Shown here: in pieces, positions 45,301 through 57,235 of the stretch
How positions within the stretch are numbered: position 1 is the first letter of the stretch
Layout: every line of letters begins with the position of its first letter
NCBI GenBank assembly: GCA_037043455.1
Contig: JAWPHD010007150.1
Coordinates: 62,001-126,000 of the forward strand
DNA length: 64,000 nucleotides
From: Cyrtodaria siliqua
Lineage: Eukaryota > Mollusca > Bivalvia > Adapedonta > Hiatellidae
Reading direction: 5' to 3'
Made by a program: the position numbers and the translations under genes
Notes under the pieces: generated by a model
Told to the model about the DNA's origin: nothing
The model's database searches: none
Seen by the model: the letters and a program-made list of their open reading frames with translations, nothing else

Positions 45301-46734
45301 TAAATTGTTAGCATGGAGTTGTGGGTTTAAATTTCAGTTGAGAGTGTTGTTTTGTTTTGCACTTGTAAAAAGGTATTGAAAGGAATTTAATGATGAAACC
45401 TCTTGATATAAGAGCCATTTTAGCTTGTAGAGCATCCACAGGTTGTCTTGTTCACTTGTTCCTTATTATTATTATTATTAATGATTGCTAACCCCTGCTC
45501 TATCTAGTTTGCTCATTTGAAGTCCCTGTGGTCAAAGAAGGCTGCAACCCCTGGGTCCAAAGCTTGTATGTAGAGATTTTGCATGTTTTTACATAGACTT
45601 ACATAAGGAAAGACATAAAATCATCTTCAATCAGTATTTGCGAAAGGACAATTTTTTCAACATTGCAAAGCTGCTCAGGTGAGCGATTCAGGGCCATCTT
45701 GGCCCTCTTTTTTTCAAAAACGTTATAATAATGTCTCGCATAAATTAATTGTATAAAAATTAAGCACATGACATAAATTAGTTGTCTGTATACTGGTAGC
45801 ATATATCTATTTAAAGAACGAGTGTTGGCAATTTCCGTGGGTATTGTCGTATTAACTCGCCAACACCGTTTTATCTATAGTAACAGTTTGCGGGACTTGT
45901 TAATTACCGAGTTTGTAACATGTGTTCGCTCGGAAATAAAAAAGAGTCATAATAGCAATACAAAACAATTGTACTGATAGCCTGAAGGTTTGATTAAGAA
46001 ATAAAAGTAATTGAAACTGCTGCGTCGATGATGACCGATCGTGAATAATCTGATGATCGGGAATAATCGGAAATTGTGGGAATTCCTCGGAGCAAGAGAG
46101 AGCGCTAAATTAAAATGAAAGCTATGGCCGATCACTAATTCATTGTTGCGCTAATATACCTGAAACCATCGAAAATTTTCCACAGCGCTAAATTTTGACT
46201 TCGCTAAATAATCATTTCTTACAGTAGTACAACTTTATTTGTTTTACTAGATATCCAATAATGGTGGAAATGTATATATATGAGCCTTCTAGAGCTATGC
46301 CCCAATTACTGTAAATTGCTTGGCTTGAAGAAAGTCGTACTCGATAGGCAATCTCCGAAATAAGATGAAGACTGCATATACATGTAAATGGTGTCGCATA
46401 TAGCCGTAATGAGATTAATGTCTTTACTTCAGTTGTTTTTTCATTGAAATTGGAATGCATTTCACATGAACTAACAAACAGTCTTAATTAATTCATTACC
46501 TACAAATAAATCAGTTTGTTAAGTTTGTTAAATAATTGAGTCGGCAGTAAACAACACACATCATCTATACACAAATTAACACCTTCAAGTTTGAGGAGGT
46601 AATTGGAACACAGGAAGACTTTGAGACTGCAGAAATGTTCCAGGTATTCAAGTTGAGGTGAGGCGTTCAAGGTTTCGAAGTTGAAGAACATTAGTTTAAA
46701 CTTATTTATTTTACATCGATTGTAACGAAAGATC
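45301..46734. other. Intron sequence, no gene recognised
   Basis: Includes a diverged tail of the array family (about 45480-45715, ending 'gccatcttggccctc') and AT-rich DNA. Several 60-80-codon minus-strand frames have no family match. Confidence 0.5.
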
Positions 46735-46905
46735 TACGAACTTATTTGAATCACTCTCGATGTCTTCCTGGGTAGAACCAGTACTAAGCAATGCAGATAA
46801 AGTGTCTTGCTCAGGGACACAACGCATATGGCAATGACGGGAATCGAACCCACGACTTTTGGATCATGGGTCCAACGCTCTACCACTAGACCACAGCGCT
46901 CCAAT
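46735..46905 (-). mobile_element. tRNA-derived SINE, inverted
   Basis: The minus strand has 'gtggtctagtggtagagcgt' (A box) and 'tcgtgggttcgattcccgtc' (B box). The body includes 'gtgtccctgagcaagacact' and 'atctgcattgcttagtactg', typical of animal tRNA-derived SINEs. The acceptor arms do not pair, so it is not a working tRNA. Confidence 0.75.
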
Positions 46906-46987
46906 GAAGAACATTGATTTAACCCTTTTGCTGCCACAGTCGAAAACATTCGTCTTAGGCTAAATATAATTTAACTGAGTTTACTGT

Positions 46988-47365
46988 AACCCGACCGACC
47001 CTCTGAAAACACCCCCGACTCCTTTTCTTTCTTTTTTTTGAAAAAATAATTATGTTCACGCGATCACGGCTGGCTCGTGCTCATTGTCCTGCTGTTGGAA
47101 CTGACCCTCTTCCGGACTTGCGAAAAAATAAATTAAACTGTTTTACCCCTTTGCAATAATTGCAAGTGATTGGGAAAAGAGCCAGTTGTTGCCAGGCCTT
47201 TTGGGAAACAATAAAACATACACAATTTCATATTTTTATCTATTGTAGTTTTTAAAATACCACATTTTCCCATTCATCAAAGCTCATCGCCACCTTAAAT
47301 GTAACTTCGCCAAAAAAAATAAATAAAAAATAAAATAAAATGCCTACCTACCTACCCTATTTTTA
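46988..47365. repeat. 'cccgaccgaccct' repeat piece
   Basis: The left 'cccgaccgaccctctgaaaa' and right 'ctacctacctaccctatttt' match inner blocks of the AGGCC-type MITEs, but outer ends were not recognised. Confidence 0.45.
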
Positions 47366-49525
47366 GCTCACCTGAGCCGAAGGATCAAAGGTGAGCTATT
47401 GGGATCACTCTTCGTCCGTCGTCCGTCGTCCGTCGTTAACTTTTGCTTCAAATAACTTCTCCTCAGAAACCGCTTGGCTAATTTTGACCAAAGTTCACGT
47501 GGATGATCCTTAGATGAATGCTTTTTAGATTTGTTAAAATTAGGTCAGCGCGACATCCAATATGGCCGCCATTACCATATATGGTTGAAACCTTAAAAAA
47601 TCTTCTCCTCAAGAACCGCTGGATAGATTTCGACAGTTTTTCTTTTAAAATGATCGCCAACGTCTAGACTATCAAGTTTGTTCAAATGAAGTCCCCGGGG
47701 TCAAAAATGGCCATGCCCCAGGGGTCCAAAGTTTGTATATTGAGATTTTGCATGTTTTTCATATAGACATATAGGAAAAAACTTTAAAAAATCTTCTTCT
47801 CTGAAACCACAAGGCACAGAGGTCTCGTGTATTACATGTAGCATCAGCTTATGGTCCTCTACTTAGTTTGTTCAAATGGTGACCCTGGGGTCAAATTTGT
47901 CCCCGCCCCGGGGGCCACAGTTTTACATAGACTTGTATAGGATTTCTTTTTAAAAAATCTTCTTCTCGGAAACTGCAAGAGCCAGAGGTTTGATATTTTG
48001 CATTTACTATAAGCTTATGGTCCTTTACAAAGTTTGTTCAAATGGTGACCCTGGGGTTACATTTGGCCCCTCCCCAAGGGTCACATGTTTAACATAGACA
48101 TGTATAGGGAAAAACTTAAAAAATCTTCTTCTCTGAAACTGCAAGAGCCAGAGGTTTAATATTTTGCATTTGCTATAAGCTTATGGTCCTCCAACAAGTT
48201 TGTTCAAATGGTGACCCAGGGGTCACATTTGGCCCCGCCACGGGTGTCACAGTTTTACATAGGCTCGTATAGGGAAAAACTGAAAAAAATCTTCATCTCT
48301 GGAACCACATGGCACTGAGCTCTCATATATTACATGTAGCATCAGCTTATGGTTCTCTACTTAGTTTGTTCAAATGGTGACCCTGGGGTCGAATTTGTCC
48401 CCGCCCTGGGGGTCACAGTTTTACATAGATATGAATAGGGAAAAACTTAAAAAACCTTCTTCTCTGAAACTGCAAGAGCCAGAGGTTTAATATTTTGCTT
48501 TTGCTATAAGCTCATGGTCCTCTAACAATTTTGTTCAAATGGTGACCCAGGGGTCACATTTGGCCCAGCACCGAGGGTCACAGTTTTACATAGGCTTGTA
48601 TAGGGAAAAACTGAAAAAAATCTTCTTCTCTGGAACTGCAAGAGCCAGAGGTTTAATATTTTGAATTTACTATTAGATTATGGTCCTCTACCAAGTTTGT
48701 TCAAATGATGACCCAGGGGTAAAATTTGACCCCACTCCGTGGGTCACAGTTTTACATAGACTTATATAGGAAACACATTAAAGACTTCTTCTCTGGAACT
48801 ACAAGAGCCAGAGGTTTATTATTTTGTATTTACTATACTCTTATGGTCCTTTACCAAGTTTGTTCAAATGGTGACCCTGGTTTCACATTTGGCCCCGCCC
48901 CAGTGGTCACGTTTTACATAGACTTGTATAGGGAAAAACTTAAAAAATCTTCTTCTCTAAAACCACAAAGCACACAGCTCTCATATATTACATGTAGCCC
49001 TGGGGTCACATTTGGCTCTGTCCAAGGTGTTATTCTCTAGCACCTTCATTTTATATTTGATCTAACTTTGTCAGTGTCTTAACACTTTCCCTCAGCCTCG
49101 TCCGTCGGATGAGAACGTAAACCGGGCGGTCCCGTGTATCGGTCTATCCTCCGAGCACGTAACATAAACATAGGAATCTATTAGATAATAAGAGTAGGGC
49201 AGGTTCCCGGATTCTTATGTATCCTTTCCCTCTCTCTGGGGTGGCTCTAAATAACCTATAATGTGTTGATGAGCCGTTAAACAACATTCAATTCAATTCA
49301 GTGTCTTAAACTGTCTATATCAATGTTGTTATATACAACAGAGCCCACATTTCTTGAACAACCTTAACCAAACATGCACAGATTGTATATGACCATAAGA
49401 TTTCGAAGAAGTTCGATAATGTGCCAGTACTCAGGTGATCGCTTTAGGGCCATCTTGGCCCTGGCCCTCTTTTATTGGTTCAAATTAACTCAGGTGAGCG
49501 ATATAGGGCCATCATGGCCCTCTTG
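47366..49525. repeat. Composite repeat with ~165-bp array 2
   Basis: Starts 'agctcacctgagc' with a 'cgtccgtcgtccgtcgtt' head and ends 'ctcaggtgagcgat' plus 'gccatcatggccctcttg', so the ends are roughly inverted. The interior has ttcaaatg landmarks at 47681, 47871, 48037, 48202, 48369, 48534, 48700 and 48862, mostly 162-167 bp apart. A family-B SINE sits in its right part. Confidence 0.8.
49083..49297 (+). mobile_element. SINE family B with 12-bp TSD
   Basis: 215 bp flanked by TCAGTGTCTTAA at 49071-49082 and 49298-49309. The body has 'aagagtagggcaggttcccg' and 'gggtggctctaaataacct', and the tail is 'aacaacattcaattcaattc'. The related array 1 (near 45135) shows the uninterrupted sequence. Confidence 0.88.
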
Positions 49526-49559
49526 TTTTCAGCAATGTTACAGTAAACACAGGTATAAT

Positions 49560-49935
49560 TTTATTTGGCCTTACTACCAGTGTAGGCCCGGATCAACATG
49601 CACACTATGTGCAGGCTGATCAGGGTTTACACTGTTCACCACTCATTAAGAATGTTTTACATAGTGCTTCATATATAGAATATATCCGGAAGGTTTGAAT
49701 TCGAATTTTAGCAGACGACATTTGCAATGAGTGCAGTTTAACCCATAACTCGCTACATATATTGCATGGACTGTTCTTTCTTTGATTTAAGACCATCCAT
49801 TTATGTGACAAAGGTGTATTTTGGGGGAAATGACTGATCAACAGCCGGATATTGTAAACCCTGAATGTAACTCGCAGGCTGATCTGGGTTTACAATGGAC
49901 GCAAAGGCTATTATAGTTGCGCTTAGCGGGTTAAG
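49560..49935 (+). mobile_element. MITE-like repeat, copy 1
   Basis: Contains 'gcaggctgatctgggtttac', 'ggactgttctttctttgatt' and 'cgcttagcgggttaaggg'. The portion 49720-49935 is repeated inverted at 57488-57700. It has an internal inverted pair of 'ctgatcagggtttac'-type blocks. Confidence 0.65.
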
Positions 49936-50045
49936 GGTTGGGGAAATGAGTGTGTTTAGTGTGTAATGTGCATTTAGTGTGCAATGTCGTGAGTGCAGTG
50001 TGTAATGTAGAGAGTGCAGTATGTAGAGAGTGCAGTGTATAATGC

Positions 50046-50199
50046 AGGGGTTTCATTAACTTTATAAATAAGTGGCCCACAGAGCAGAATAGCCGGGTAT
50101 TTTGATCGTTACTTGTATAAAATACTAGTAAAAGTATTCATAGTAACCAGTCAAAGTAGCAGTGGGAAATCCTGCCTACTGCCTTTTAATGACACCCCT
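50046..50199. mobile_element. Short MITE in minisatellite
   Basis: Ends 'aggggtttcattaac' and, inverted, 'aggggtgtcattaaa' enclose 154 bp inside the ~20-bp array. Confidence 0.6.
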
Positions 50200-50218
50200 T
50201 AGTGCAGTCTGTAATGAA

Positions 50219-50434
50219 TTGAATTTGGGTTTTAAGGCGCACCAACACATGAAAAGGTTATATGGCGCCTAAAAGGCATGAACATGCCAGGCTCATCTTC
50301 CATGTACATCGAGATAAAATATGGAAAATGGGCCTAGAACCTTCTCACCCTGAACTGCAGAGTTGCTGCAAATTCTATTGTAAAAACTCCATTTACGCTG
50401 GAGCCACGTTATTGTTTTTCTGCCACTGCTCTTT
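50219..50434 (-). mobile_element. SINE family A, truncated, 13-bp TSD
   Basis: Flanked by AGTCTGTAATGAA at 50206-50218 and 50435-50447. It is the inverted 3' half of the family (tail 'ttgaatttgggttttaaggc'), so a 5'-truncated retroposed copy inserted in the minisatellite. Confidence 0.9.
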
Positions 50435-50810
50435 AGTCTGTAATGAAGCGAGTCCATTGTGTAATGTAGTTAGTGCAGTGTGTAATGTAGTGAGTTTAGT
50501 GTGTAATGTAGTGAGTTTAGTGTGTAATGTAATGGTTGCAGTGTGTAAAGTAGTGTGTGCAATGTGTAATGTTGTGAGTGCATTGTGTAATGTCAGTACA
50601 GTGTGTTATGTAGTAAGCAGTATGTAGGCAGTGTGTAATGTAGTGAGTGCAGCATGTAATGTAGTGAGTGCTGTGTGTAATGAGTGCAGTTTGTTGTGAA
50701 GTGAGTGCAGTGTGTAATGTAGCGAGTGTAATGAAGTGAGTACATTGTGTAATGAAGTGAGTGCATTGTGTGTTGTAGTGGGTGCTGTGTGTAATGTGAT
50801 GGATAGCAGC

Positions 50811-52369
50811 AGAATTTTATCAATATCTGATTAAACTGTATCCAACATGCCCAGTAGAATACTCTATAAAGTGTGATTTGGACTGAAATAAAATTAAAGG
50901 ACGTCTGCCATTCCATTGTAACCATTGATTAACTGTCACATGCTTTGTTTGGTTTGATTGTAATCCGGATTCATGCATCTGTGTGCAACATGATAGAAAT
51001 CAGTAGGTCCGAAAATAGAAAAAGATAATAATACAGATGTCTAAATTTGGTTGTGTTTATGATTTGCTGCATCTAGATGCAACTGGACATAAAAAATGTA
51101 CAGCTTTATCCTTTTTTAAACAATTTCAATTTGTTATTTGAACATAAAGTTGCTTTAAACTAACAGACTCATTGTTTTGGGTGTTTAAAATCATTTTAAG
51201 TGACGTCCTGTCGGTTGAAGGATGTGACGTCAGAGGTCTAGATAGGAATTTTAAATCTTTAAATAACGGTCTTGTGTTTCCAATTTCTTTTTTTTCCTTG
51301 TCAAAGAGTCAAGACGTTTGTATTTACAACCAAGCATCGAAGATGATCAAGACTAAATCAGTACAAATCTTTATAATGAGCAGTAGCTAGACAAGAGTTC
51401 CACAGGGCAGTATTCTCTCTGGCATTTTTTTTAACATAAAAATTAATATTATACAATGTACATATTGTTAAATGTGTACATATTGTTAAATGCATCATTC
51501 CTGATGCAAACTGTACTTTATATGTTGAAGACTGTGGTTGATATTATCGTATGGTATACATGTATATTGCACAAAAATATGATAACAATGTCTCAATAAA
51601 CTGACAGTCATGGTCTGATAAAAATGATTTTTCAATTGTCCAAATCTAAAGCCAGTTGTGTGCATTGGTGTCCACTACGTTCACATGTTGATCTGTATTT
51701 TGCACTGTATGGTTCACAAATACCAGTTTTTGTAGGAAATGAGGTCTCAATTAACTTTTGTACCACATTTTAAAATGCCCCAACCATATCAGATTTGTTG
51801 CAAACAATAAAAGGCGGGCTTACCGAAACAGATTTGTTATGACCATTATGACTTCTGGTCCAAATCTGGCTAGGGCTCAATAGTGTAAGTCTACTTGTAG
51901 ATGCTTGATCATGTCACCGACCTAATAACAAATATTAGGTCTGTGATCATGTACATAATCAAAAAATGCCTTTACTGCGTGTAGGTCACCATCAAAACAT
52001 CATACGATCTCTATATCAAAGTCGGCACAAAATTACCGGTAGTGAGTCCTTCAGTTCACTACGCCATAAACCATATATAACATATCAGATACAGCTTTTG
52101 GTACTGTTTGAATCTTTTTTGAATGAAATCTATTAAGGCTATAACCTGTTTGGCTTTCATATTAAACCAAAGTTAAGGTTACATTGCACCATTGATTTAT
52201 ATAGGACAAGAGACAAAAAATGTGCATTTTTCGCCGTATTTTTTTTTAAAACAAATATCAATCAAACGATTGAGCGTCCGCCAATATAAAAATGCAATAA
52301 AAACAGGGGGTCATGAATCATGTAAGGAAAAGCCAATCTGTTGAATGACGTCACATTGTATTTTGACAC
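50811..52369. other. Intron sequence, no gene recognised
   Basis: AT-rich sequence with a doubled 'tgtacatattgttaaatg' at 51465-51495. Small frames have no family match. Confidence 0.5.
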
Positions 52370-53210
52370 GTCGCAGATAGATTTACCCCATCTTCTACTT
52401 TCGCTTTACTGTCTATATCAGTTATAATTAAATATCTCAAACAAACACTAATAAATGATCACAGTACACCATTTGGATGAATTATAGGTAATAATAACAA
52501 AAAGCAATCAGAAGTGGGCTTTTTGTATCACTAGTAAGGCAGGTAAACTTTTTTTATTTGGCACTATTTGACTATACACCATGGAAGGACATGGAGTAAT
52601 TACGCCTTAAAGGGAACCACAAAAAGTTTATAATTTTTAAATGTAACATTTTCATATTCTCAGCTATATATCATGCTGAAAAATGCATAATTTATACAAA
52701 TCGAACAAGTATTGACTGACATTTGAAGATGCATAGAAAAGTTGAAATTTACAAAAAAATATCTTTAGTTTTACACTATTTGAATTTCTTGGCAATGTAC
52801 TTGACAGATGTGACAAATTATCGAAATAATTCAATAAACATCAATAAAACATGCATTTTTGTAACCAGCAGGACTTTGCATATGTACAATATCCAGATTT
52901 GCACACCAAAAAGGTGTTTTTCCTAATAAAATTCCATCAATTGTGGCATATTATCTATTTTTTATTATTCTATTTTAACACATCACAGATAGATTTACCC
53001 CATTTCTACTTTCGCTTTACTGTCTACCTCAATTATATAATTAAATATCTCAAACACTAATAAATGTTCACAATACATCATTTGGATGAATTATAGGTAA
53101 TAATAACAAAAAGCAATCAAAAGTGTTCATTTTGTATCACTAGTAAGGCAGGTAAACGTTTTTTATTAGGCACTATTTGAAGCACAAACGCAGTGGTGTA
53201 ATTACGCCTT
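52370..53210. repeat. Direct repeats of ~240 bp
   Basis: 52370-52612 and 52980-53210 share long blocks ('ttggatgaattataggtaat', 'atcactagtaaggcaggtaa', 'gtaattacgcctta') at roughly 85% identity. They are about 610 bp apart; an unrelated AT-rich spacer lies between. They may be ends or internal duplications of an unclassified element. Confidence 0.75.
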
Positions 53211-54997
53211 AATAGATGCTGAAAAGTAACTCAAATTTGATTGCAAAACCCAAAATACCACAAATTCCACCATGGACTTTGGAACACACCCTCAAACTAA
53301 TGTTGATCATTTTCATATAACAATTCAGATACAGACCCTATTATCTTTCAAAACCAGTTTAATTTAAACAAAACTCAAATTATAGGAATTTTCACCATAT
53401 CTGAAAATGGAGATAAGGTAGCTGCGGATCGACAGCAGCAGCTGCACTTGACAATTTGACTGCCTTCAACTGTATATAGAGGAATCTGATGATGACCCTT
53501 TTGTAATATATTTGGATTCCCATTGAGCTCCTCATGAAACATGATAGCTCCATGTGCTAAGTCTATAATTACCTATGGATAGTGCTATAATTACTGTTGG
53601 CATTTGAATAAGAGGAAGTTATAGCTGCCAAGGCAGTATTGTTATACTAAATTAATAAACATATTCATAATTCATGGCATATCTCTTGAGATTTGGCACT
53701 GAATACTAAGCAGCAGTTGATTAAACCTCTAATTGGTGAATGGTGCAGTTTTAGTAGAACATGCAATCATCCAGAAAAAGATTTTTTAGCCCAGAATAGA
53801 ATAGGGCATACACATCTATACTGATTTCTACTTGCTTTAAATCAGACTACACCAATAACCAACCAATCAGCGGGCAAGGAAATAAGTTCCAGGGTAAATT
53901 CGGGGCTATTACACGGAATCTCTTAATTTTGATTGGTTGACAAGGTAAACAAACCAAAAATCTTGCTAAAAAATTAAAATTCAACTTTTGAAGAGTACTT
54001 ATAAAGGTTAAACTTATAAAGGTTAAATCATGCATTTGTGCAATGTATTCATAATGTGTTGCATAATCAAACAAAGGAGTATATTTTACATTTTCCTCAT
54101 GTTTCTACATGCAAGTAGGTGGGTCAGCACCATCCGACCCAAACAGCTTTTTCAAAACATGCTCAATGTATGGCTTATGTATGTTTTTTTTGATAAAACT
54201 AAGATGGGTGTTTCAAAAAAATAAAATATATATAATTCCTATATTAGGGAACTCAGTACAGAGCTTAGAGCTATAAGGTAGGCCTATGGAAAATGAATTG
54301 GTGTAGTATGACCTAAAAAGAATTTGAAGCAATTATGCAGTTTTGCAGGTGAAATGTTGTTCAGAGGTCCATTTCTAATTATTTGTTTAAATTGAGGGTG
54401 CATGGGCAATGATTATTCATGCTGAATTCTCTAAATACTTGCAGCAGTGCAATTAAAATAATCAAAATATATATATATATATATACTCAACGTCACTGGA
54501 AACCACGCACCACAAAACAAATCTTTTTAAAAGTGAGGATTTGAGGCATTCTGGACAAAATATGATATAATTCATATAAGAGTTGCCATTTGACATTTTT
54601 TACGTGAACATCTGGCTTTAGTGCATTCTACATTAGTGTTGTAAAATGCATGCACATTTCCGTTTTTCTTCATTTACATCAGACAAATGAATCATTTTCA
54701 CAAAAACATTAATTGCATAATACTGTCAGAAGTAACACAATAAAAAGACCAGTAAAACCGAGACAGATTATTGCAGCTTGTAATTTAGTGGAATAGTTTT
54801 CTTTTTATGATTATCTATAGTAAACTATGTTAAATGACAAGGTAAATAAGTACGTAATTGCTTGTCTTAAAAGCCTACCAATAAACATGTAAGACAATTT
54901 TAAGTTATCAAGATTCAATTCTTAAAAAATAGAAAATACTGGTTCAACAGTTTTATTTCAAATAGATTGTGAATAATCCAACAGTATGAACATACAG
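53211..54997. other. Intron sequence, (TA)n at 54468
   Basis: No gene or repeat family recognised apart from the TA run at about 54466-54484. Confidence 0.5.
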
Positions 54998-55100
54998 AGT
55001 TCGACACTAACCATGGTCCGGGGGCCCCGAGACCCATGATTTTCGCGTCGGGCCCATTAAACCTACAAGTTGGGAGCCCTGCTAGCCCTTTGAAATGTCA
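54998..55100 (+). repeat. 'gttcgacactaac' repeat, copy 1
   Basis: 'gttcgacactaaccatggtc' and 'gggcccattaaacctacaag' match 57150-57235 in inverted orientation ('gttagtgtctaaccctgaca', 'cccactgattctacaagttt'). These may be two insertions of one family or the ends of a ~2.2-kb unit. Confidence 0.5.
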
Positions 55101-55672
55101 AGATAAAAAAAAAGAAATGTGTGTATTAAATTAAACTAAATTTATTTGCTTTCAAGTTTATTATTCAAGGCTCATTAAGAGCATAATTATGACATAAAAC
55201 ATTTTACTCCGATGCAAGTCTAATTTTGCTTATTTCGATAACTTGTTTGTTTTCTCGCAGTGAAACGTGTTCTGCTTAATCGAGGAGTCACAGTAGTTTA
55301 AAGGTCGAGGAACATGTTCCGCTTATAAAGAATTTTTGGTTTAGTCAAAAAACACCTGACTTTGACTTCCACAAACAAAAAAAATAGCAAAGGTTTTACG
55401 TGAAGCACTCGTTTATTAATACAATTGTATGAGGTATTAAGTGTATTTCATTGATAAAGTAAGTTATTTAATGTATGGTAGTGAATCTTTCTCAAATAAG
55501 TTAAAAAAGCGTAGTGATATGCGGTTTTCGCGATTCCAAAAATCCAACGTTCCGTTAATGAAGTTTTGGTAATGATATAAAGGCCTACCATGCAGTATGC
55601 CTAAAAATCAGATGGGAGACCCTTTCTATGCTACATGCGGTCATATTTTTAAACTTCAGTTTATTTGAACAA

Positions 55673-55738
55673 TCCCCGTGTGGTTGCCAGGGTAGAATAC
55701 AACCACTGCAAACACACCGTCACATGCAGAGGGGTAGG

Positions 55739-55775
<37 letters not shown>

Positions 55776-56099
55776 ACCATTCATATTCATTTTGTCATAT
55801 TTTGTTCATGCTCATTAAAGGTCTTCATCATGACCCCTGCATTGTTTTAGGTGCCATCTCGCTCACATCACTAAGAGCAGTGGCAGAAAAACAATAAACG
55901 TGGCTCCAGCGTAAATGGAGTTTTTACGATAGAATTTGCAGCAACTCTGCAGTTCAGGGTGAGAAGGTTCTAGGCCCATTTTCCATATTTTATCTCGATG
56001 TACATGGAAGATGAGCCTGGCATGTTCATGCCTGTTAGGCGCCATATAACCTTTTCATGTGTTGGTGCGCCTTAAAAACCCCAATTCAATTCAATTCAA
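55673..56099 (+). mobile_element. SINE family A, full copy, 12-bp TSD
   Basis: 427 bp flanked by TTATTTGAACAA at 55661-55672 and 56100-56111. The head is 'tccccgtgtggttgcc', and the middle is 'aggtcttcatcatgacccct'. The tail 'gcgccttaaaaacc' is followed by a (CAATT)n end. It contains the 36-base C run. It is the best copy for defining the family. Confidence 0.9.
55740..55775. repeat. Uninterrupted C run, 36 bases
   Basis: A homopolymer within the SINE, at a point where the copy at 32603 has only six C. Its length may be affected by sequencing or assembly error. Confidence 0.8.
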
Positions 56100-56174
56100 T
56101 TATTTGAACAAATACAGTGGTGTAGGAACGTCCTAGATATTGGGGGTCAGAAACTGCTTTGCTTATCATGGTTA

Positions 56175-56855
56175 GGCCTAAAAAAAAGGGGTTAGTTTCC
56201 TGTTACATGCCCAAAAAAACGGGGGTCGGTAGATCAGATTTTTAAATATTTTTTTTAATTTTTTTAGACTAAGTTGACTATTGTTTGTGAAACCCCTTCC
56301 AAAAATAGTATATTTTCATCCATTGAAATCTTCCGAATCGTAGAACATCCACCATCTATCTTAGTTTTAAAGTAATATCTAACCTTCGAAATTTCAGACA
56401 AACATAGTATTTGTAAGAATCAAGCTTATGGCTAGGCGAAATATGCTTTGGGAAAAACCGAACATGATGATAATATTGAATGGCCGACATTTTGTGTAAT
56501 CCGCAAATGTGGGTCGCGATATTCAATCGAGTTTGAATTTATTTCTTCGTAACAAGTAAATTTAAACATTTATCTTGAGATTTCTGTATGTTTTTGAGTT
56601 CATATGCTCGATTCTGATGAGAAAAGCGAACTTCATTTCGACAACTTTCAATGCCAGAGATGCATGCGTTGAAAATCGAAAACGGAAACGGTGATTGCTA
56701 AGCGACGGGACTGATATAATAGTCATTTGCTTTGTCATCGTCACGATTTTTTTACCACTATAAAATGAATGAAATTACCGTTATAAAAAAAAATACGGTC
56801 GGGGGGTAAAAATCCCGGTCGATCAGGTAACAGGAAACAAACTTTTGTTTAAGCC
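56175..56855. mobile_element. AGGCC-type MITE copy 2
   Basis: Flanked by TTA (56172-56174 and 56856-56858). The left end is 'ggcctaaaaaaaagg', then 'gtttcctgttac'. The right end, inverted, is 'ggcttaaacaaaag', then 'gtttcctgttac'. Inner 'gggggtcggtag' and 'ggtcggggggt' face each other. It is longer than copy 1 at 28881. Confidence 0.75.
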
Positions 56856-57149
56856 TTATCAGTTGTTTATTACAACATTAAGAATAAACTTTTAATATAA
56901 ATACAAAAATATTATATTTTTGTTACTTATTTATTTAATTCCTCGGGATATTAGATATATACCAAATCTCTTCTTTTTCAAATTACATTTTGAAAAATTG
57001 ATACATGAAGTGGTGACCACCCTGCTTCCCGCACCCATCCCCATTTGACCGCAAAAATGCCAATATTTCTAATAAAAATCCTAGGGAAAGCCCTGGTGGG
57101 AGGTATTGGTATACAATACTGGTCCTTAGACCCAGGAGTAAGTGGATGG

Positions 57150-57235
57150 TTAAAAGTTGGGAAGGGCCCACTGATTCTACAAGTTTTGGGCCCTGTGACC
57201 CCTTTAATAAAAAAGTTAGTGTCTAACCCTGACAT
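57150..57235 (-). repeat. 'gttcgacactaac' repeat, copy 2 (inverted)
   Basis: Inverted partner of 54998-55100. Confidence 0.5.

Larger units (their letters stand above)
49950..50810. repeat. ~20-bp minisatellite, twice interrupted
   Basis: Imperfect copies of 'gtgcagtgtgtaatgtagtg' at about 49950-50045 and 50435-50810. They are separated by a short MITE (50046-50199) and a SINE (50219-50434). Frames across it are repeat-derived. Confidence 0.85.

Noticed and set aside
46734..46949. 71-codon minus-strand frame with WTHDPKVVGSIP
   Set aside because: It is the translated tRNA-derived SINE head, a well-known false protein.
50262..50627. 121-codon frame with CNVVSLVCNVVS repeats
   Set aside because: Runs from a family-A SINE into the ~20-bp minisatellite; both are non-coding repeats.
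54998..57235. Single 2.2-kb transposon bounded by the two inverted 'gttcgacactaac' copies
   Set aside because: Flanking bases do not form a duplication and the interior holds unrelated complete elements (SINE A, AGGCC MITE); two separate insertions are as likely.
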